From assembly GCA_036504075.1 (NCBI GenBank), contig DASXVX010000022.1, positions 62,001 through 126,000 on the forward strand: 64,000 nucleotides of DNA, in the 5' to 3' direction. Every line of letters begins with the position of its first letter. Positions within the stretch are counted from its first letter, which is position 1. Both the position numbers and the translations under genes were made by a program. This DNA is from DASXVX01 sp036504075. Lineage in GTDB: Bacteria; Bacillota; Sulfobacillia; Symbiobacteriales; Symbiobacteriaceae. Shown here piece after piece: positions 34,263 to 43,564 of the stretch. The notes under the pieces were generated by a model, which saw only the letters and a list, made by a program, of their open reading frames with translations, searched no databases and was not told the origin of the DNA.

Positions 34263-34706
34263 TCACTGGGACTTGCTCAGCGGGGGGATTGTTAAGTCGC
34301 CTTCTTTCACCTTCGCCAGCGAACCCGAGTAACCGTACTCAACCCGGTAATGCAGTTGCCCGGAACCTTGCCACTCCGACTTGAAAGCGTTCAGATTACC
34401 AAAATCCCCCTTGCGTACCGGCGAAAGGCTGATCTGTCCCACCTCCTTGTCACCGCGCCCGTCTGACTGGTACACCACGGCGTAAAAGGCCGTCTCCCTG
34501 GCCTTTCCACCATCCGGGAACTGCCCGAAACCCCTTGGTTTGTGAAACTCGCGTACCCACACCAACCTCAACTGTCCGTAGCGACCCGGGTCGGGCGTCG
34601 TCACAATGCCACCAGGCGTCTCCACTCGGGTCACTTCATCCTCATAGCCGCATCCGAACAACGCCAGTGACAGCCACACCATGGCCAGAATCCGAAACCA
34701 CCGCAT
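34263..34706 (-). CDS. Small lipoprotein co-transcribed with the large esterase
   Basis: A 147-residue lipoprotein with signal sequence ending in ALFGC, mature part rich in beta structure (RYGQLRLVWVREFHKPRGFG, TAFYAVVYQSDG). I know no family. ATG at 34706 has GGAGG 7 nt upstream. The esterase ribosome site begins right after this gene's stop, so the two form an operon; a chaperone or anchoring role for the esterase is possible but only inferred from order. Confidence 0.75.
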   Translation of the reverse strand: MRWFRILAMVWLSLALFGCGYEDEVTRVETPGGIVTTPDPGRYGQLRLVWVREFHKPRGFGQFPDGGKARETAFYAVVYQSDGRGDKEVGQISLSPVRKGDFGNLNAFKSEWQGSGQLHYRVEYGYSGSLAKVKEGDLTIPPLSKSQ

Positions 34707-34808
34707 GGCCCGACCTCCACGAATATTTGCTACATGCATAATATCATACTAATACCTAATATTACGACATTAAATAGGACCGCAGGCCTACTTTTTGGTG
34801 TAGACGCG

Positions 34809-34847
34809 TGGGACCCTCAGTTGACGAAAAGTCAACTGAGGGTCCCA
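34809..34847. repeat. Perfect 17-bp inverted repeat
   Basis: TGGGACCCTCAGTTGAC, loop GAAAA, then its exact complement. It lies 13 nt after the phosphatase stop and would make a very stable hairpin; there is no T run, so it is a processing, stabilising or protein-binding element as likely as a terminator. Confidence 0.85.
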
Positions 34848-34859
34848 GGTAACCCAGTC

Positions 34860-35477
34860 TTAAGCCGTCCAAGTCTCCAGGCTGTCGATATCCACCACCG
34901 TTAACAGCCCGCCAACGGCCGCGCCCGTGTCGATCCCCAGCTTGTCGTCCCCCGCCCAGGGCGCCCAGGTGCCGTGCAGGTAAACCGTGGGCGTGTGGCC
35001 AAAAATGACCCGCTTGCCCCGGTAGTGGTTGACAAACTCTTCCCGGATCCAGAGCAGATGGACCGGGTCCTGTTCCGCCAGGGCGACGCCCGGGGTCAGG
35101 CCGGCATGCACCAGGATGCAATCCGGCTCTTCGTGGTAAAGCGGGAGACGGTCCAGCCATGCGATCACTTCCAGCGGCGGCAGCCCGCGAAACGAGCGAA
35201 TGGTGGCGTCGCCGCCGTTGTCGACCCACCACGGCAAATGCGTGTGGGCCCGCACGACGATACCCGGCATCAGGTCGTGATTGCCGCACAGGGCCACGGC
35301 GCCGTCGGCGACCAGGTTCTGAATGATCGCTACAGTGAGTCGGGCGTCGGTCCCCCGGTCCATGTAATCGCCCAGCAGGAAGAGCCGGTCGTGCGCCGAG
35401 TCGTAGGCGGCGGCGTGCAAAGCCTGCAAAAGGCGGCTCCCCTCGCCGTGGATGTCGCTGACAGCCAGTCTGCGCAA
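34860..35477 (-). CDS. PPP-family metallophosphatase
   Basis: A 205-residue calcineurin-like phosphatase of the serine/threonine PPP type (bacterial PrpE/ApaH-like). Metal ligands: DIHG (8-11), GDYMDRG (about 36-42), GNHD (about 65-68), and later histidines in VHAGLTPG and GHTP. It may dephosphorylate proteins or hydrolyse dinucleoside polyphosphates; sequence alone does not decide. TTG start with GGAGG 7 nt upstream. It follows the pentapeptide-repeat gene by 13 nt in one operon. Confidence 0.9.
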   Translation of the reverse strand: MRRLAVSDIHGEGSRLLQALHAAAYDSAHDRLFLLGDYMDRGTDARLTVAIIQNLVADGAVALCGNHDLMPGIVVRAHTHLPWWVDNGGDATIRSFRGLPPLEVIAWLDRLPLYHEEPDCILVHAGLTPGVALAEQDPVHLLWIREEFVNHYRGKRVIFGHTPTVYLHGTWAPWAGDDKLGIDTGAAVGGLLTVVDIDSLETWTA

Positions 35478-35490
35478 GGGATCGCCTCCT

Positions 35491-36108
35491 CTACTCCACG
35501 ACCGCCCCGTACGCCCGGGCTACCAGCACCGCCTGGGCGACGTCCAGCCGGACCTTGTGCAAGTCAAAGCCACGCAGGTCCACGCCTTCCAGATTCGCGC
35601 CCCGCAGGTCCGCCCCGGCGAGTTTCGCCTGGGCCAATACGGCCCGGTGCAGGTCCACGTCCCGCAGGTCCGACCGCTCCAGGTTGCAGCCGTACAGGTC
35701 GGCCTCCGCGAACTTGATTCGCCGAAGGTCCAGGCCGTTCAGGCTGTGGCCTCTCAGATTGGTGTACGACCAGTCGCCGCCTTTTATGGTCAGCCCGGCG
35801 AGGTTGGCCTCCTCAAACCCGGACCCGGTGAGCTTGCAATCTTGAAACCGGGCGCCGAACAGGTTCGCCAGGCGAAACCGGGCGTTCAGAAACGCCGAGC
35901 CCTCGTGCGTCGAGCCGTTAATCTGCGCCCCGGTGAAATCGCACTCCACGAAAATGCACCCATGGGTCACGAGTTCCTTCATCCGGGTGCTCTTGAAGCT
36001 GCAGCGGGTAAAGCGGGTACCCCGCAGTTCGGCCTCCGACAGGTCTAGCCGGTCAAAAGCCTCTGCGGTGTACTCGCCGTTCGATTCGATGGCCACGTCC
36101 GGTCCCAC
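35491..36108 (-). CDS. Pentapeptide-repeat protein
   Basis: A 205-residue right-handed quadrilateral beta-helix protein. The A(D/N)LxG-type repeats run over about residues 20-195, with clear units such as ADLYGCNLERSDLRDVDLHR and AKLAGADLRGANLEGVDLRG. Such proteins often mimic DNA (for example Qnr/MfpA protecting gyrase), but most have no known role. The start is GTG at 36108 or GTG at 36096; the latter has GGGTGGG 7 nt upstream. Co-transcribed with the phosphatase. Confidence 0.9.
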   Translation of the reverse strand: MGPDVAIESNGEYTAEAFDRLDLSEAELRGTRFTRCSFKSTRMKELVTHGCIFVECDFTGAQINGSTHEGSAFLNARFRLANLFGARFQDCKLTGSGFEEANLAGLTIKGGDWSYTNLRGHSLNGLDLRRIKFAEADLYGCNLERSDLRDVDLHRAVLAQAKLAGADLRGANLEGVDLRGFDLHKVRLDVAQAVLVARAYGAVVE

Positions 36109-36228
36109 CCTTCGGCCTACTATTTTCGGCAGGCTGGCCCCGGAATCCCTCCGGCCGGCCGCATCGAACTTTTACCCAAGGCCGCACGTACAAACGGGTA
36201 ATTGGGTCCATGGGGAAGGGGCGGCGGC

Positions 36229-36624
36229 ATGTTCAGGTTTCCCGCGTCGGATGTCTGGAAGAAGAGCCACCGGACTGTGGTGACGGTAATGGGCACAATC
36301 ACCGAGCTGGACCCGGACCAACAAGACCACCAGGGGGCCCGGCACCAGATTCTCACCATCCGGGTGGACGAAATCATCACGGCGCCGGCCGGGACCGCTC
36401 TGGCCGTCGGAGACGAAGTGAACCTGGCCTTCCGGTTTGGCGACGGCGCGTCCATCGACGAACCGGTGGCGGACCTGGCCGTGGGCGAGCCGATTACCGT
36501 CCAGGGCGCGTTCGTCCCGGAGCAGGATGCATACGGCGAGCCGGACGGAGACCGCAAAGCGGTTATCCACTTCACGCACCGCCCCCTGGGCTGGGTAGAA
36601 TACCACGGTCGGCACTACGAATAG
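36229..36624 (+). CDS. DUF3465-like OB-fold protein
   Basis: A 131-residue protein with an OB-fold-like core: HRTVVTVMGTITELDPDQQD, GARHQILTIRVDEI, GDEVNLAFRFGDG and a conserved end HRPLGWVEYHGRHYE that recalls DUF3465 proteins. Members often bind nucleic acid or act at the envelope; function is unknown. ATG at 36229 has GGAAGGGG 7 nt upstream. No signal peptide is visible. It is convergent with the broken permease gene. Confidence 0.65.
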   Translation: MFRFPASDVWKKSHRTVVTVMGTITELDPDQQDHQGARHQILTIRVDEIITAPAGTALAVGDEVNLAFRFGDGASIDEPVADLAVGEPITVQGAFVPEQDAYGEPDGDRKAVIHFTHRPLGWVEYHGRHYE

Positions 36625-36645
36625 CTCCTGGGACGCCGATTGGAA

Positions 36646-39206
36646 TTAGTCCAACGCCACCCGGCGTGCCGGCCCTTGCACGGCCAGTATGGCCAGCAGC
36701 GCACTGACAGCCAGCCCGCCGGCCATGAGGCCCCACGGCAGCCGGACGAAGCCCGCCTCCGCTCCCAGGCCCCGCAGGGCGCCGAAGCCCAGCACCGCAC
36801 CACCCGTCACGCCGACCAGGCCGCCTACCAGGCCCAGCAGCAGCGCCTCCAGGCGCACCTGGGCCTGCACCTGGGCCGGCGTAGCGCCCACCGACCGGAG
36901 CAGGGCAAACTCCCGCCGGCGCTCCGAAACGCTGCTGACCATGGTGCCCATCAGGCTCATGGCCGCCACAGCCGCCATGATGAGGCCTACGGCGAAGACC
37001 AGGGCGAGCCGCTGGTTGATCTGGGTCCGCAGTTCGGCGGTAGCGGTTTTGGCGTCACTGTACTCAGCCATGCTGTACTGCATGTCCTGAGTCAGGGCCT
37101 TCACCTGCTCCCGCACCGTCGGAATCATGGCCGGCGCCACGTTGGCGAAAATCAGCCGGATGCGGTCCGACGCCGCAGGCAGCGGCCGGGCGATGACCGC
37201 CCGGGGCAGCTTCCACGAATCGGTCTCGAGTAGGGCCGTCACGGTATACTCCCGGACGTCCGGGTTTGCTGCCGTCACGTCCGGGGGTCCCTGCCGCACG
37301 TTCAGCTTCAGCCGGTCGCCCACCTTGGCGCCGATTTGGGCGGCGTAGTCCTGCTTGAGGGCAATGGCGCCGTCGCCCCAGCCGTCCAGGCTGCCGGCGG
37401 ACACCCGGTAAGCCCCGGTCTGCACGAGGGCCGGCAGGTCCGCGGGCCGCACCCACAAGTAATCCGTCAGGTATCGCACCTTCTGCCGGTTGGCCTCGTC
37501 CCGTTCCTTCCGGTAGTCCGACGTCGCCCGGGACCAGTCGTAGTCGACCAGAAGCGTCGGAGCGTCGTCGCCTACCGTTGCCACCAGCGTTACGCCGGGC
37601 ACGGCGGTCACCTGCCGGGCCAGGTCTGCGGAAACGCCCCGGACATAGACGCCCGGCACCTCCAGTTGGATGTCGGCCGGGTGCTGTTTTCGCGCGTCTT
37701 CGTACCAGCGGCCCACCAGCGACGACGTCAGCGTCCCGATGGAAATGACCAGAATCAGGCCAAGGCCGAGGGCGCCCACCGTGAGGCCGCTCCGCCGCCG
37801 GTGCCGCAGCGGGCTCCGCACCGCCAGCCCGGTTTCCGGCCGCCGCCGCAGCGGCCAGGCCAGCACCGGCAGCATGGCCGGCAGCAGCCGCTGAACGCCC
37901 AGCAGCAGCCCCACGGCCACCGCCAGGGCGCCCGTTGACCCGGCCAGCGCCCTCAGGCGCCGCCCCAGATGCCGGTGGGAACGGACGGCGTTGCGATCAC
38001 CGCCACTGCGCCCACCGCCGCCAGCCCGATGCCGAACCAGCCGCCCTGCCGGGCGCTCTGCTCCTGGGCCGGCAGGTCCGGCCGCATGGTCCACAAGGGC
38101 TCCGTCCGAGCCGCCGCCCGGGCCACGGCGTAGCCGGAAAGCAGCGTCAGGGCCATGCCGGCCAGCGCTGCCAGCGCCATGCCACCCCAGGGGACGACCG
38201 CCGGGACCGGCTCCACCTGCAGCAACCGGGCCACAAAGCCCGCCACCGCAGCCGCCCCGGCCACCCCCACCACCACGCCCGCCAGGGCGCCGGCCAGGCC
38301 CACGAACAGCCCTTCCGCAAGAATCAGGCGGCGCACCTGCCGGGGCGTGGCCCCCACCGCCCGCAGCAGGGCCAGTTCCCGAGTCCGCTCCGCCAGGGAC
38401 ATCCGGAACGAGGCGGCAAGCAGGAAGCCGGCAGACAGCAGGGCGGCAATACCCATGCCCAGCGCCAGCGGACGCAGGGAGTTCATGTTCCGCCGCAGTT
38501 CGTTCCGGAACTTGCGCACGTCCCCCTCCAGGTCGGGGAACCGGCGCTGCAGGCTGCCCACGATCAGGTTATAGTCGGCGCCTTTGGCGGTGTTCACCAG
38601 CACGAAGGTAGCGCCGGAACGGCCCGTTGCCGCCTCCAGCCAACCGCGCTCAAAGAGCGCGATGCCGGTGGACACGCCCTTGTCCAGGGCCATGATTCCG
38701 CTCACCCGGACCTCCCGCTCACCGCCCGGCGGAAAGGCCAGTCGGAGCGTGTCGCCAACCTTGACGCCTGCCTTCTTCGCCCAGGATGCAGAGAGGGCAG
38801 CCTCACCGGGCCGGGGGAACGCCCCTTCCCCGATCGGCATGAACTGGCGTCCCAGGGCTGTGTCCGGCGCGCCGTAATAGGACAGGTCCGGCCGCAGTTC
38901 CCGGTGCGACTCGTACATGTAGGGAATCAGGACGCCCGCTGTGTCCGTCACACCCGGCTGCCGAGCGACTTCCGCCAGGTCGTCCCCGGAGAGACGGATG
39001 TCGGGCTTGCGGTAGCCAACCATCAGGTCGTAGGTGCCGACCAACTTCGTCAGCTGGGCCTCCACCGCCCGGTCCATGGACGCGTTCAGCGTCAGCAGAG
39101 CGACCAGGAGCGCCACGCCCAGAGCCACGCTGATCAAGCTCAGGGCCGACCGGAGCTTGCGGGCGGCCATGAACCGCCACGCCAGGGGCCACAGTCCGCT
39201 AACCAT
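36646..39206 (-). pseudogene. FtsX/MacB-type ABC permease broken by one frameshift
   Basis: Together the two frames encode about 850 residues of a typical eight-to-ten-helix exporter permease with two FtsX cores. The first frame (39206 to 37953) ends at a TGA just after SVPTGIWGGA; the protein continues in another frame from about 37960 as LRALAGSTGALAVAVGLLL. Adding one C near 37956-37960 restores one continuous frame, so a single-base deletion or a sequencing error explains it. Second half keeps the motif LLRSVGATPAQVQAQVRLEALL. It overlaps the ATPase gene by 8 nt. Partner of the ATPase at 39199-39903. Confidence 0.82.
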
Positions 39207-39903
39207 GAACCGCCACCTCTTTCCCGGCCCGGATCGCGGCTACCACGCCGTCCTCCAGGAAGACCACCCGGTCCGCGTACCCGGCGGCCCGCGGGTCGTG
39301 GGTCACCAGCACGACCGTCTGGCCCAGTTCGTCGCAGGAGCGACGAAGCAGTACCATGACCTCGGTCCCGGTGCGGGAGTCCAGGTTTCCCGTAGGCTCA
39401 TCCGCCAGCAGCATCGCCGGCTCCGCCGCCAGCGCCCGGGCGATTGCCACCCGCTGCTGCTGCCCGCCCGACAGCTCCTCGGGGAGATGACGCCCCCGCT
39501 CGGTTAGCCCCACCAACTGCAACGCCCGTTCGCTCCGGGACCGCACCTCCGCCGCCGGACGCCCGGCCAGCGTCAGCGGCAAGGCCACGTTCTCCGCTGC
39601 TGTCAGCACTGAAATCAGGTTGTACGCCTGGAACACGAAGCCGATCCGCTCCCGCCGGAGCAGCGTCCGCTCCAGTTCCGTCAACGTGCCCAGGCTCTTC
39701 CCGGCCACCTGCACGGTCCCGTCAGTGGGTGCGTCCAGCCCGCCCATGATCTGCAGCAGCGTCGACTTGCCGGAGCCGCTCGGCCCCATGATCGCTACGA
39801 ATTCGCCCCGGTCGATGGCCAGGTCGATGCCCCGCAGCGCCTCCACCCGGGCAGCGCCCAGTCCGTAGACCTTCGTGAGCCCCTGGACCTCCACGATCGC
39901 CAT
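39199..39903 (-). CDS. MacB/LolD-type ABC transporter ATPase
   Basis: A 234-residue ATPase with Walker A GPSGSGKST, Q-loop FVFQAYNLI, signature LSGGQQQR, Walker B MLLADEPTGNLD and H-loop VTHD. The group powers FtsX-type permeases, here the broken one downstream; such pairs with an adjacent two-component system often handle antimicrobial peptides or cell-wall stress. ATG at 39903 has GGAG 7 nt upstream. Confidence 0.92.
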   Translation of the reverse strand: MAIVEVQGLTKVYGLGAARVEALRGIDLAIDRGEFVAIMGPSGSGKSTLLQIMGGLDAPTDGTVQVAGKSLGTLTELERTLLRRERIGFVFQAYNLISVLTAAENVALPLTLAGRPAAEVRSRSERALQLVGLTERGRHLPEELSGGQQQRVAIARALAAEPAMLLADEPTGNLDSRTGTEVMVLLRRSCDELGQTVVLVTHDPRAAGYADRVVFLEDGVVAAIRAGKEVAVHG

Positions 39904-40050
39904 GCTCCATCTCCGTCCTTTCGGAACCACTCTAACAACCCCGTCTCACGAACCTGTTGGGCAAGGAATCAACAAAGCGTCAACTCCTGCTCATCATTCG
40001 ATAGACTTGGCACTCAAATGTTAAAATGAAGGCCGTAAGGGAGTGAGACC

Positions 40051-40730
40051 GTGGCGACCATTCTCATTGCCGACGACGAAGCGGAAATCGTGGAACTGCT
40101 CCGGGACTACCTGGAGGCGGAAGGTTATACGGCCATCGGTGTGGGCGACGGTGACGCCGCCCTGGAGACCGCCCTGGAGCCGGAAGTGGACTGCATCATC
40201 CTGGACATTATGATGCCGGGCAAGACCGGCTTTGAGGTCTGCAAACGGGTCCGGGAGCGGCGGGACGTGCCGATCATTTTCCTGTCGGCCCGGCAAAGCG
40301 ATGTGGATAAGATCCGGGGCCTGGGCCTCGGCGGCGACGATTACGTGGGCAAGCCGTTCAGCCCGGGCGAAGTCGTCGCCCGGGTCAGGGCCGTACTGCG
40401 GCGCTACCAGAAGCACGAAGCGGCCCCGGCGCCCCGCCTCGCCTTCGGCCGGCTGGAGATTGACATGCGGGCCCGGGAAGTTTTCGTGGACGGCCGAACG
40501 GTCTCCCTGACGCCCAAGGAGAACTGCTGCTCTTCCTGGCGGAGCATCCCCGGCAGGTCTTCACCCGGGAACAGCTTTTCGACCGTATCTGGGGCGACTT
40601 TGGCGACCTGCACACGGTCACCGTCCATGTCGCCCGACTGCGGGAGAAAATCGAAGCCGACCCGGCCAAACCGGAGTTGATCGGCACCGTCTGGTCTGTG
40701 GGGTACCGGTTCGAGGGGGTGCCGCGGTGA
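40051..40730 (+). pseudogene. OmpR-type response regulator with internal frameshift
   Basis: The receiver domain is intact (DD at 9-10, phospho-acceptor Asp in CIILDIMMPGKTG, Lys in GKPFSP). In the winged-helix domain the frame breaks after VSLTPKE at about 40522: the next expected residues (F-E-L-L-L-F-L-A-E-H-P) continue in another frame through RQVFTREQLFDRIWG to VGYRFEGVPR. Missing bases fit a 4-nt deletion at the F-E codons. The intact-frame end at 40730 overlaps the kinase GTG by 4 nt, as expected of an original operon. Either a disabled gene or an assembly error. Confidence 0.85.
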
Positions 40731-42232
40731 AGTCGTCCTGGAGCCTCTCCGTGCGCACCTGGCTGACGATCGTTCTGATCGCCGTTGTGCTGACGCCCCT
40801 GGTCGCCTGGGTTGGCACCATTGTGGCCTTCCGGGGACCCATGAAGACCCGCCAAACCCCGTGGGAGTTCCAGACCCGGGCCGCTCTCCAGGAGGCCGAC
40901 CTGCTGATTCAGGCCCGGCGGGCGGACTGGAACTCACCGGCGTTCCAGCAGACGCTGCTGCCCCTGCTGCAGCGGGGCAGGGTGACCGCGGCGCTGTTCG
41001 ATGCGCAGGGCCGTCCGATCTTCGTGTCGGACGACAGCTTTTATCCGTCCTACATCTACCCGACCCCTCGGGTGCCGGCAACGGTTCCGTACGGACTCAT
41101 CCGGCAGACGCCGCCCGCGGCCGCAAACCAGCTGCTGACCGGCCTGGGCAAGCAGTACCTGGGCAAGCAGTACCTGGGCATGACCAGGGACCCGTCCGGT
41201 GCTCTGTCCGGCATCTACCTGCTGGTGGAGAAAGCGGGCGACCCGCTGGTTCCCTGGCTGCTGGGGGCCGCCGTGCTGGGCCTGACTGCGGCCATGGCAC
41301 TGGTGGTCTGGTGGGTCGGCCGCTCCTTAAACCGCCCGGTTCTGGACCTTTCCCGCCGGGCCCGGCTGGTGAACCAGGGGCAGTTAGAGTTCGACCTGCC
41401 CCAGTCCCGGGTCCGGGAGCTGAACGACCTGGCCGGCGCCTTTGGGGCCATGCGGGACGGCCTCCAGTCCTCGCTCATTCAGCAGGCGGCGATGGAAGAG
41501 GAGCGGCGGATGTTCATCGCCGCTGTCGCCCACGACCTCCGGACGCCCCTGACCTCCGTCCGGGGCTACCTGGAGGGCCTGCGGGACGGCGTCGCCCATA
41601 CGCCGGAAAAAGTCGAGCGGTACGTGGCGGTGGCGCTGGAGAAGACCGGCCACCTGGAGCGGCTCATCGCTGACCTCTTTGCTTACGCCCGGACGGAATA
41701 CCTGAGCCAACCGCCTCAGCGGGAGCGTCTGGACCTGGGCGTCCTCCTGGCGGCCACGGCCGACGGCCTGCGCCCACAGGCGGAGGCCAAAGGCATAACC
41801 CTGGGGCTGGCAGCCGGGCCGGAGCCCGTACTCCTCGCCGGTGACCGGCTGATGCTGGGTCGCGTGGTGGACAACCTGCTGGATAACGCCATCCGCTACA
41901 CGCCGCCGGGCGGGAGCGTGACACTGGGCTGGCATGGGATGCCGGACGAGTGCCGCTTCTGGGTGCAAGACACCGGGCCGGGCATTTCCCCCGAAGGCCT
42001 GCCCCGAGTCTTCCAGCCGCTCTACCGGGGCGACAAAGCCCGCTCCACCCGCACTGGCGGCGCGGGCCTGGGTCTGGCCATCGCCCGGCGGCTGGTAGAT
42101 GCCCACGGCGGGAACATCGCGGTCACCAACCAGGACGGCGGTGCCCGCTTTACAGTGACCCTGCCCCGGGCGTCGGGGATGCACCTGTCCGATCTGCCGC
42201 CTCCTTCATGTTCGACGGAAATGTTGGGTTGA
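40727..42232 (+). CDS. Sensor histidine kinase
   Basis: A 501-residue membrane kinase: N-terminal helix (9-35), extracellular sensor (about 36-180), second helix (about 182-202), HAMP, HisKA with FIAAVAHDLRTPLTSVRGYLEG (phospho-His near 268), and HATPase with DNLLDNAIRYTPPGG and GTGGAGLGLAIARRL-like G box. The sensor contains an in-frame duplication of GKQYL. It pairs with the frameshifted regulator and the divergent ABC module, so its output may be lost. GTG start overlaps the regulator stop. Confidence 0.92.
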   Translation: MKSSWSLSVRTWLTIVLIAVVLTPLVAWVGTIVAFRGPMKTRQTPWEFQTRAALQEADLLIQARRADWNSPAFQQTLLPLLQRGRVTAALFDAQGRPIFVSDDSFYPSYIYPTPRVPATVPYGLIRQTPPAAANQLLTGLGKQYLGKQYLGMTRDPSGALSGIYLLVEKAGDPLVPWLLGAAVLGLTAAMALVVWWVGRSLNRPVLDLSRRARLVNQGQLEFDLPQSRVRELNDLAGAFGAMRDGLQSSLIQQAAMEEERRMFIAAVAHDLRTPLTSVRGYLEGLRDGVAHTPEKVERYVAVALEKTGHLERLIADLFAYARTEYLSQPPQRERLDLGVLLAATADGLRPQAEAKGITLGLAAGPEPVLLAGDRLMLGRVVDNLLDNAIRYTPPGGSVTLGWHGMPDECRFWVQDTGPGISPEGLPRVFQPLYRGDKARSTRTGGAGLGLAIARRLVDAHGGNIAVTNQDGGARFTVTLPRASGMHLSDLPPPSCSTEMLG

Positions 42233-42257
42233 CAGGGGAACACCCGTTCGCTATACT
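42229..42257 (+). promoter_or_regulatory. Near-consensus sigma-A promoter of the transposase-like gene
   Basis: TTGACA (42229-42234), 17-bp spacer, TATACT (42252-42257). The -35 overlaps the histidine kinase stop codon. This is the best promoter in the window. Confidence 0.85.
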
Positions 42258-42290
42258 GGTATTATATTCCAGATCGGTGAGGTGTTCCCC
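42235..42290. promoter_or_regulatory. 10-bp inverted repeat around the promoter
   Basis: GGGGAACACC (42235-42244) lies in the promoter spacer and its exact complement GGTGTTCCCC (42281-42290) overlaps the ribosome-site region. With transcription starting near 42264 the repeat would act as DNA operator halves rather than as an RNA hairpin. Confidence 0.6.
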
Positions 42291-42293
42291 GGT

Positions 42294-43334
42294 ATGCAGC
42301 GTCCGGCATCTGCCGTCGTCGTGGCCCAGGAATCCTGCGCCCCGGCGCATGTTCCCCCGCCCTGCCTCCCGGAAGAGCCTGGGCAGAGCATTCAGGATGA
42401 GCCCAGGCGGCACAGCCCTGCGATACGGCTCGCCGAAAAGCGCCCCTGCCCTCACTGCGGCAGCAATCGCGTCCAGGGGCACGGTTCTTTTGTACGGAAG
42501 GACGGCACCCGCCAGCAGCGTCTGTTATGCCGCGCCTGCGGCAGAACCTTTAACGAACACACGGGCACCCCCCTGCATTATCTGAAAAAGCGCCACCTGT
42601 GGGAACGCCTGGCCCAGGGGATGGCAGAGAAGCTTTCGGTGCGCGGCACGGCGGCTACCCTGAAAATTCAGGTTGCGACGGCCTTCCGGTGGCGCCATCG
42701 TCTCCTGTCTGCGCTCTGTAGCCAGGCGCAGCCGGTACTGTCAGGCAGGGTGGCTGCCGGAGAGGCGATGGTCCCGTACTCTGAGAAAGGCAGCCGGAAG
42801 ACTCGTGGACCCGGAGCCCATGGCCGCCGGTGTAGACCCGGTGCGGCCAGCGGACGTCCGTTCCGGCGCTTTGCCGATGGTAAGGCAGCCTGTGTCCTCC
42901 TGGCCTGTGCCGGCGAACAGCACGTGGTGACCATCGCCGGCCGGGCCGGGCTGGCCCCGGCGGAACTGCACGCATGCCTGGCCCGCGTGCTGGGAGCCGG
43001 GGCCGAACTGTGGGCCTGGGGGCTCGCCCCGTTCGCAGAGGCCTGCCGGCGCCTGGGCGTTCGCTACCTGAAAACCGCGATTCAAGGGGCCCCGGGCTGG
43101 TCGCCGACACCCGGCAGAGGCGTGGACAAGCTCCGTGGACAGCTCTATGGCTGGTTGCGGCGGTTTAATGGCGTGGCAACTCGCTACCTCCGCCACTATC
43201 TCGTCTGGTACAGCTTTGCAGTCCGGACGGCCGGGCTCCAACCGCCGGCGGCCGGCCAACAACTGCTGGTCGAAAGCCATGCCCCGAAGCTACCTGAGTC
43301 AGCTGCATCGCCGGCAACTGGACCAGTCCGCTGA
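42294..43334 (+). CDS. IS1595/ISXO2-like transposase homologue without catalytic triad
   Basis: A ~346-residue protein with an N-terminal zinc ribbon (CPHCGSNRVQGHGSF ... CRACGRTF) and the ISXO2 start SEKGSRKTRG, plus the family end LRGQLYGWLRRFNGVATRYL. The expected first acid of the DDE core (in A-D-E-T) is replaced in AAGEAMVPYSEKG; the second D is not seen in the LWAWGLAPFAEA region; the third catalytic position (usually N/H in YHSRLKGW) is altered. No terminal repeats flank the gene. It therefore looks like a domesticated DNA-binding protein or a decayed transposase. GTG at 42282 is an alternative start. Confidence 0.7.
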   Translation: MQRPASAVVVAQESCAPAHVPPPCLPEEPGQSIQDEPRRHSPAIRLAEKRPCPHCGSNRVQGHGSFVRKDGTRQQRLLCRACGRTFNEHTGTPLHYLKKRHLWERLAQGMAEKLSVRGTAATLKIQVATAFRWRHRLLSALCSQAQPVLSGRVAAGEAMVPYSEKGSRKTRGPGAHGRRCRPGAASGRPFRRFADGKAACVLLACAGEQHVVTIAGRAGLAPAELHACLARVLGAGAELWAWGLAPFAEACRRLGVRYLKTAIQGAPGWSPTPGRGVDKLRGQLYGWLRRFNGVATRYLRHYLVWYSFAVRTAGLQPPAAGQQLLVESHAPKLPESAASPATGPVR

Positions 43335-43512
43335 CACCGAACAGCCCGCCCAGGGACAGGCCACCTGACCCGCTGCTACCCGTTGAGCCGCTACCGGACG
43401 GGCCGCCACCGGACGGAATGCTGTGGCGACCGACACCAACAATTCCCTAAAACAACCCGGAGGCCGCCAGGAAGGCGCTGCTCTCAGGACCCGCCCACGT
43501 CTGCAGGCGCGG

Positions 43513-43551
43513 CAAGACCGCCCCGTGCCGTAGGGCGCCAGGGCGGTCTTG
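43513..43551. terminator. Hairpin between the transposase-like gene and the dehydrogenase
   Basis: Perfect 11-bp stem CAAGACCGCCC/GGGCGGTCTTG, 17-nt loop, no T run. It serves the convergent genes. Confidence 0.55.
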
Positions 43552-43564
43552 TCATGCGGACGGG

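Noticed and set aside
36646..38094. Second half of the broken permease as a separate gene
   Set aside because: Its first ~45 residues are out-of-frame overlap with the first half; both halves match one permease.
41148..41180. Small in-frame duplication (GKQYL twice) in the histidine kinase
   Set aside because: Keeps the frame and lies in a variable sensor region; not judged worth a separate finding.
42282..43334. Complete insertion sequence
   Set aside because: No terminal inverted repeats or target duplication around the gene and catalytic residues not seen.
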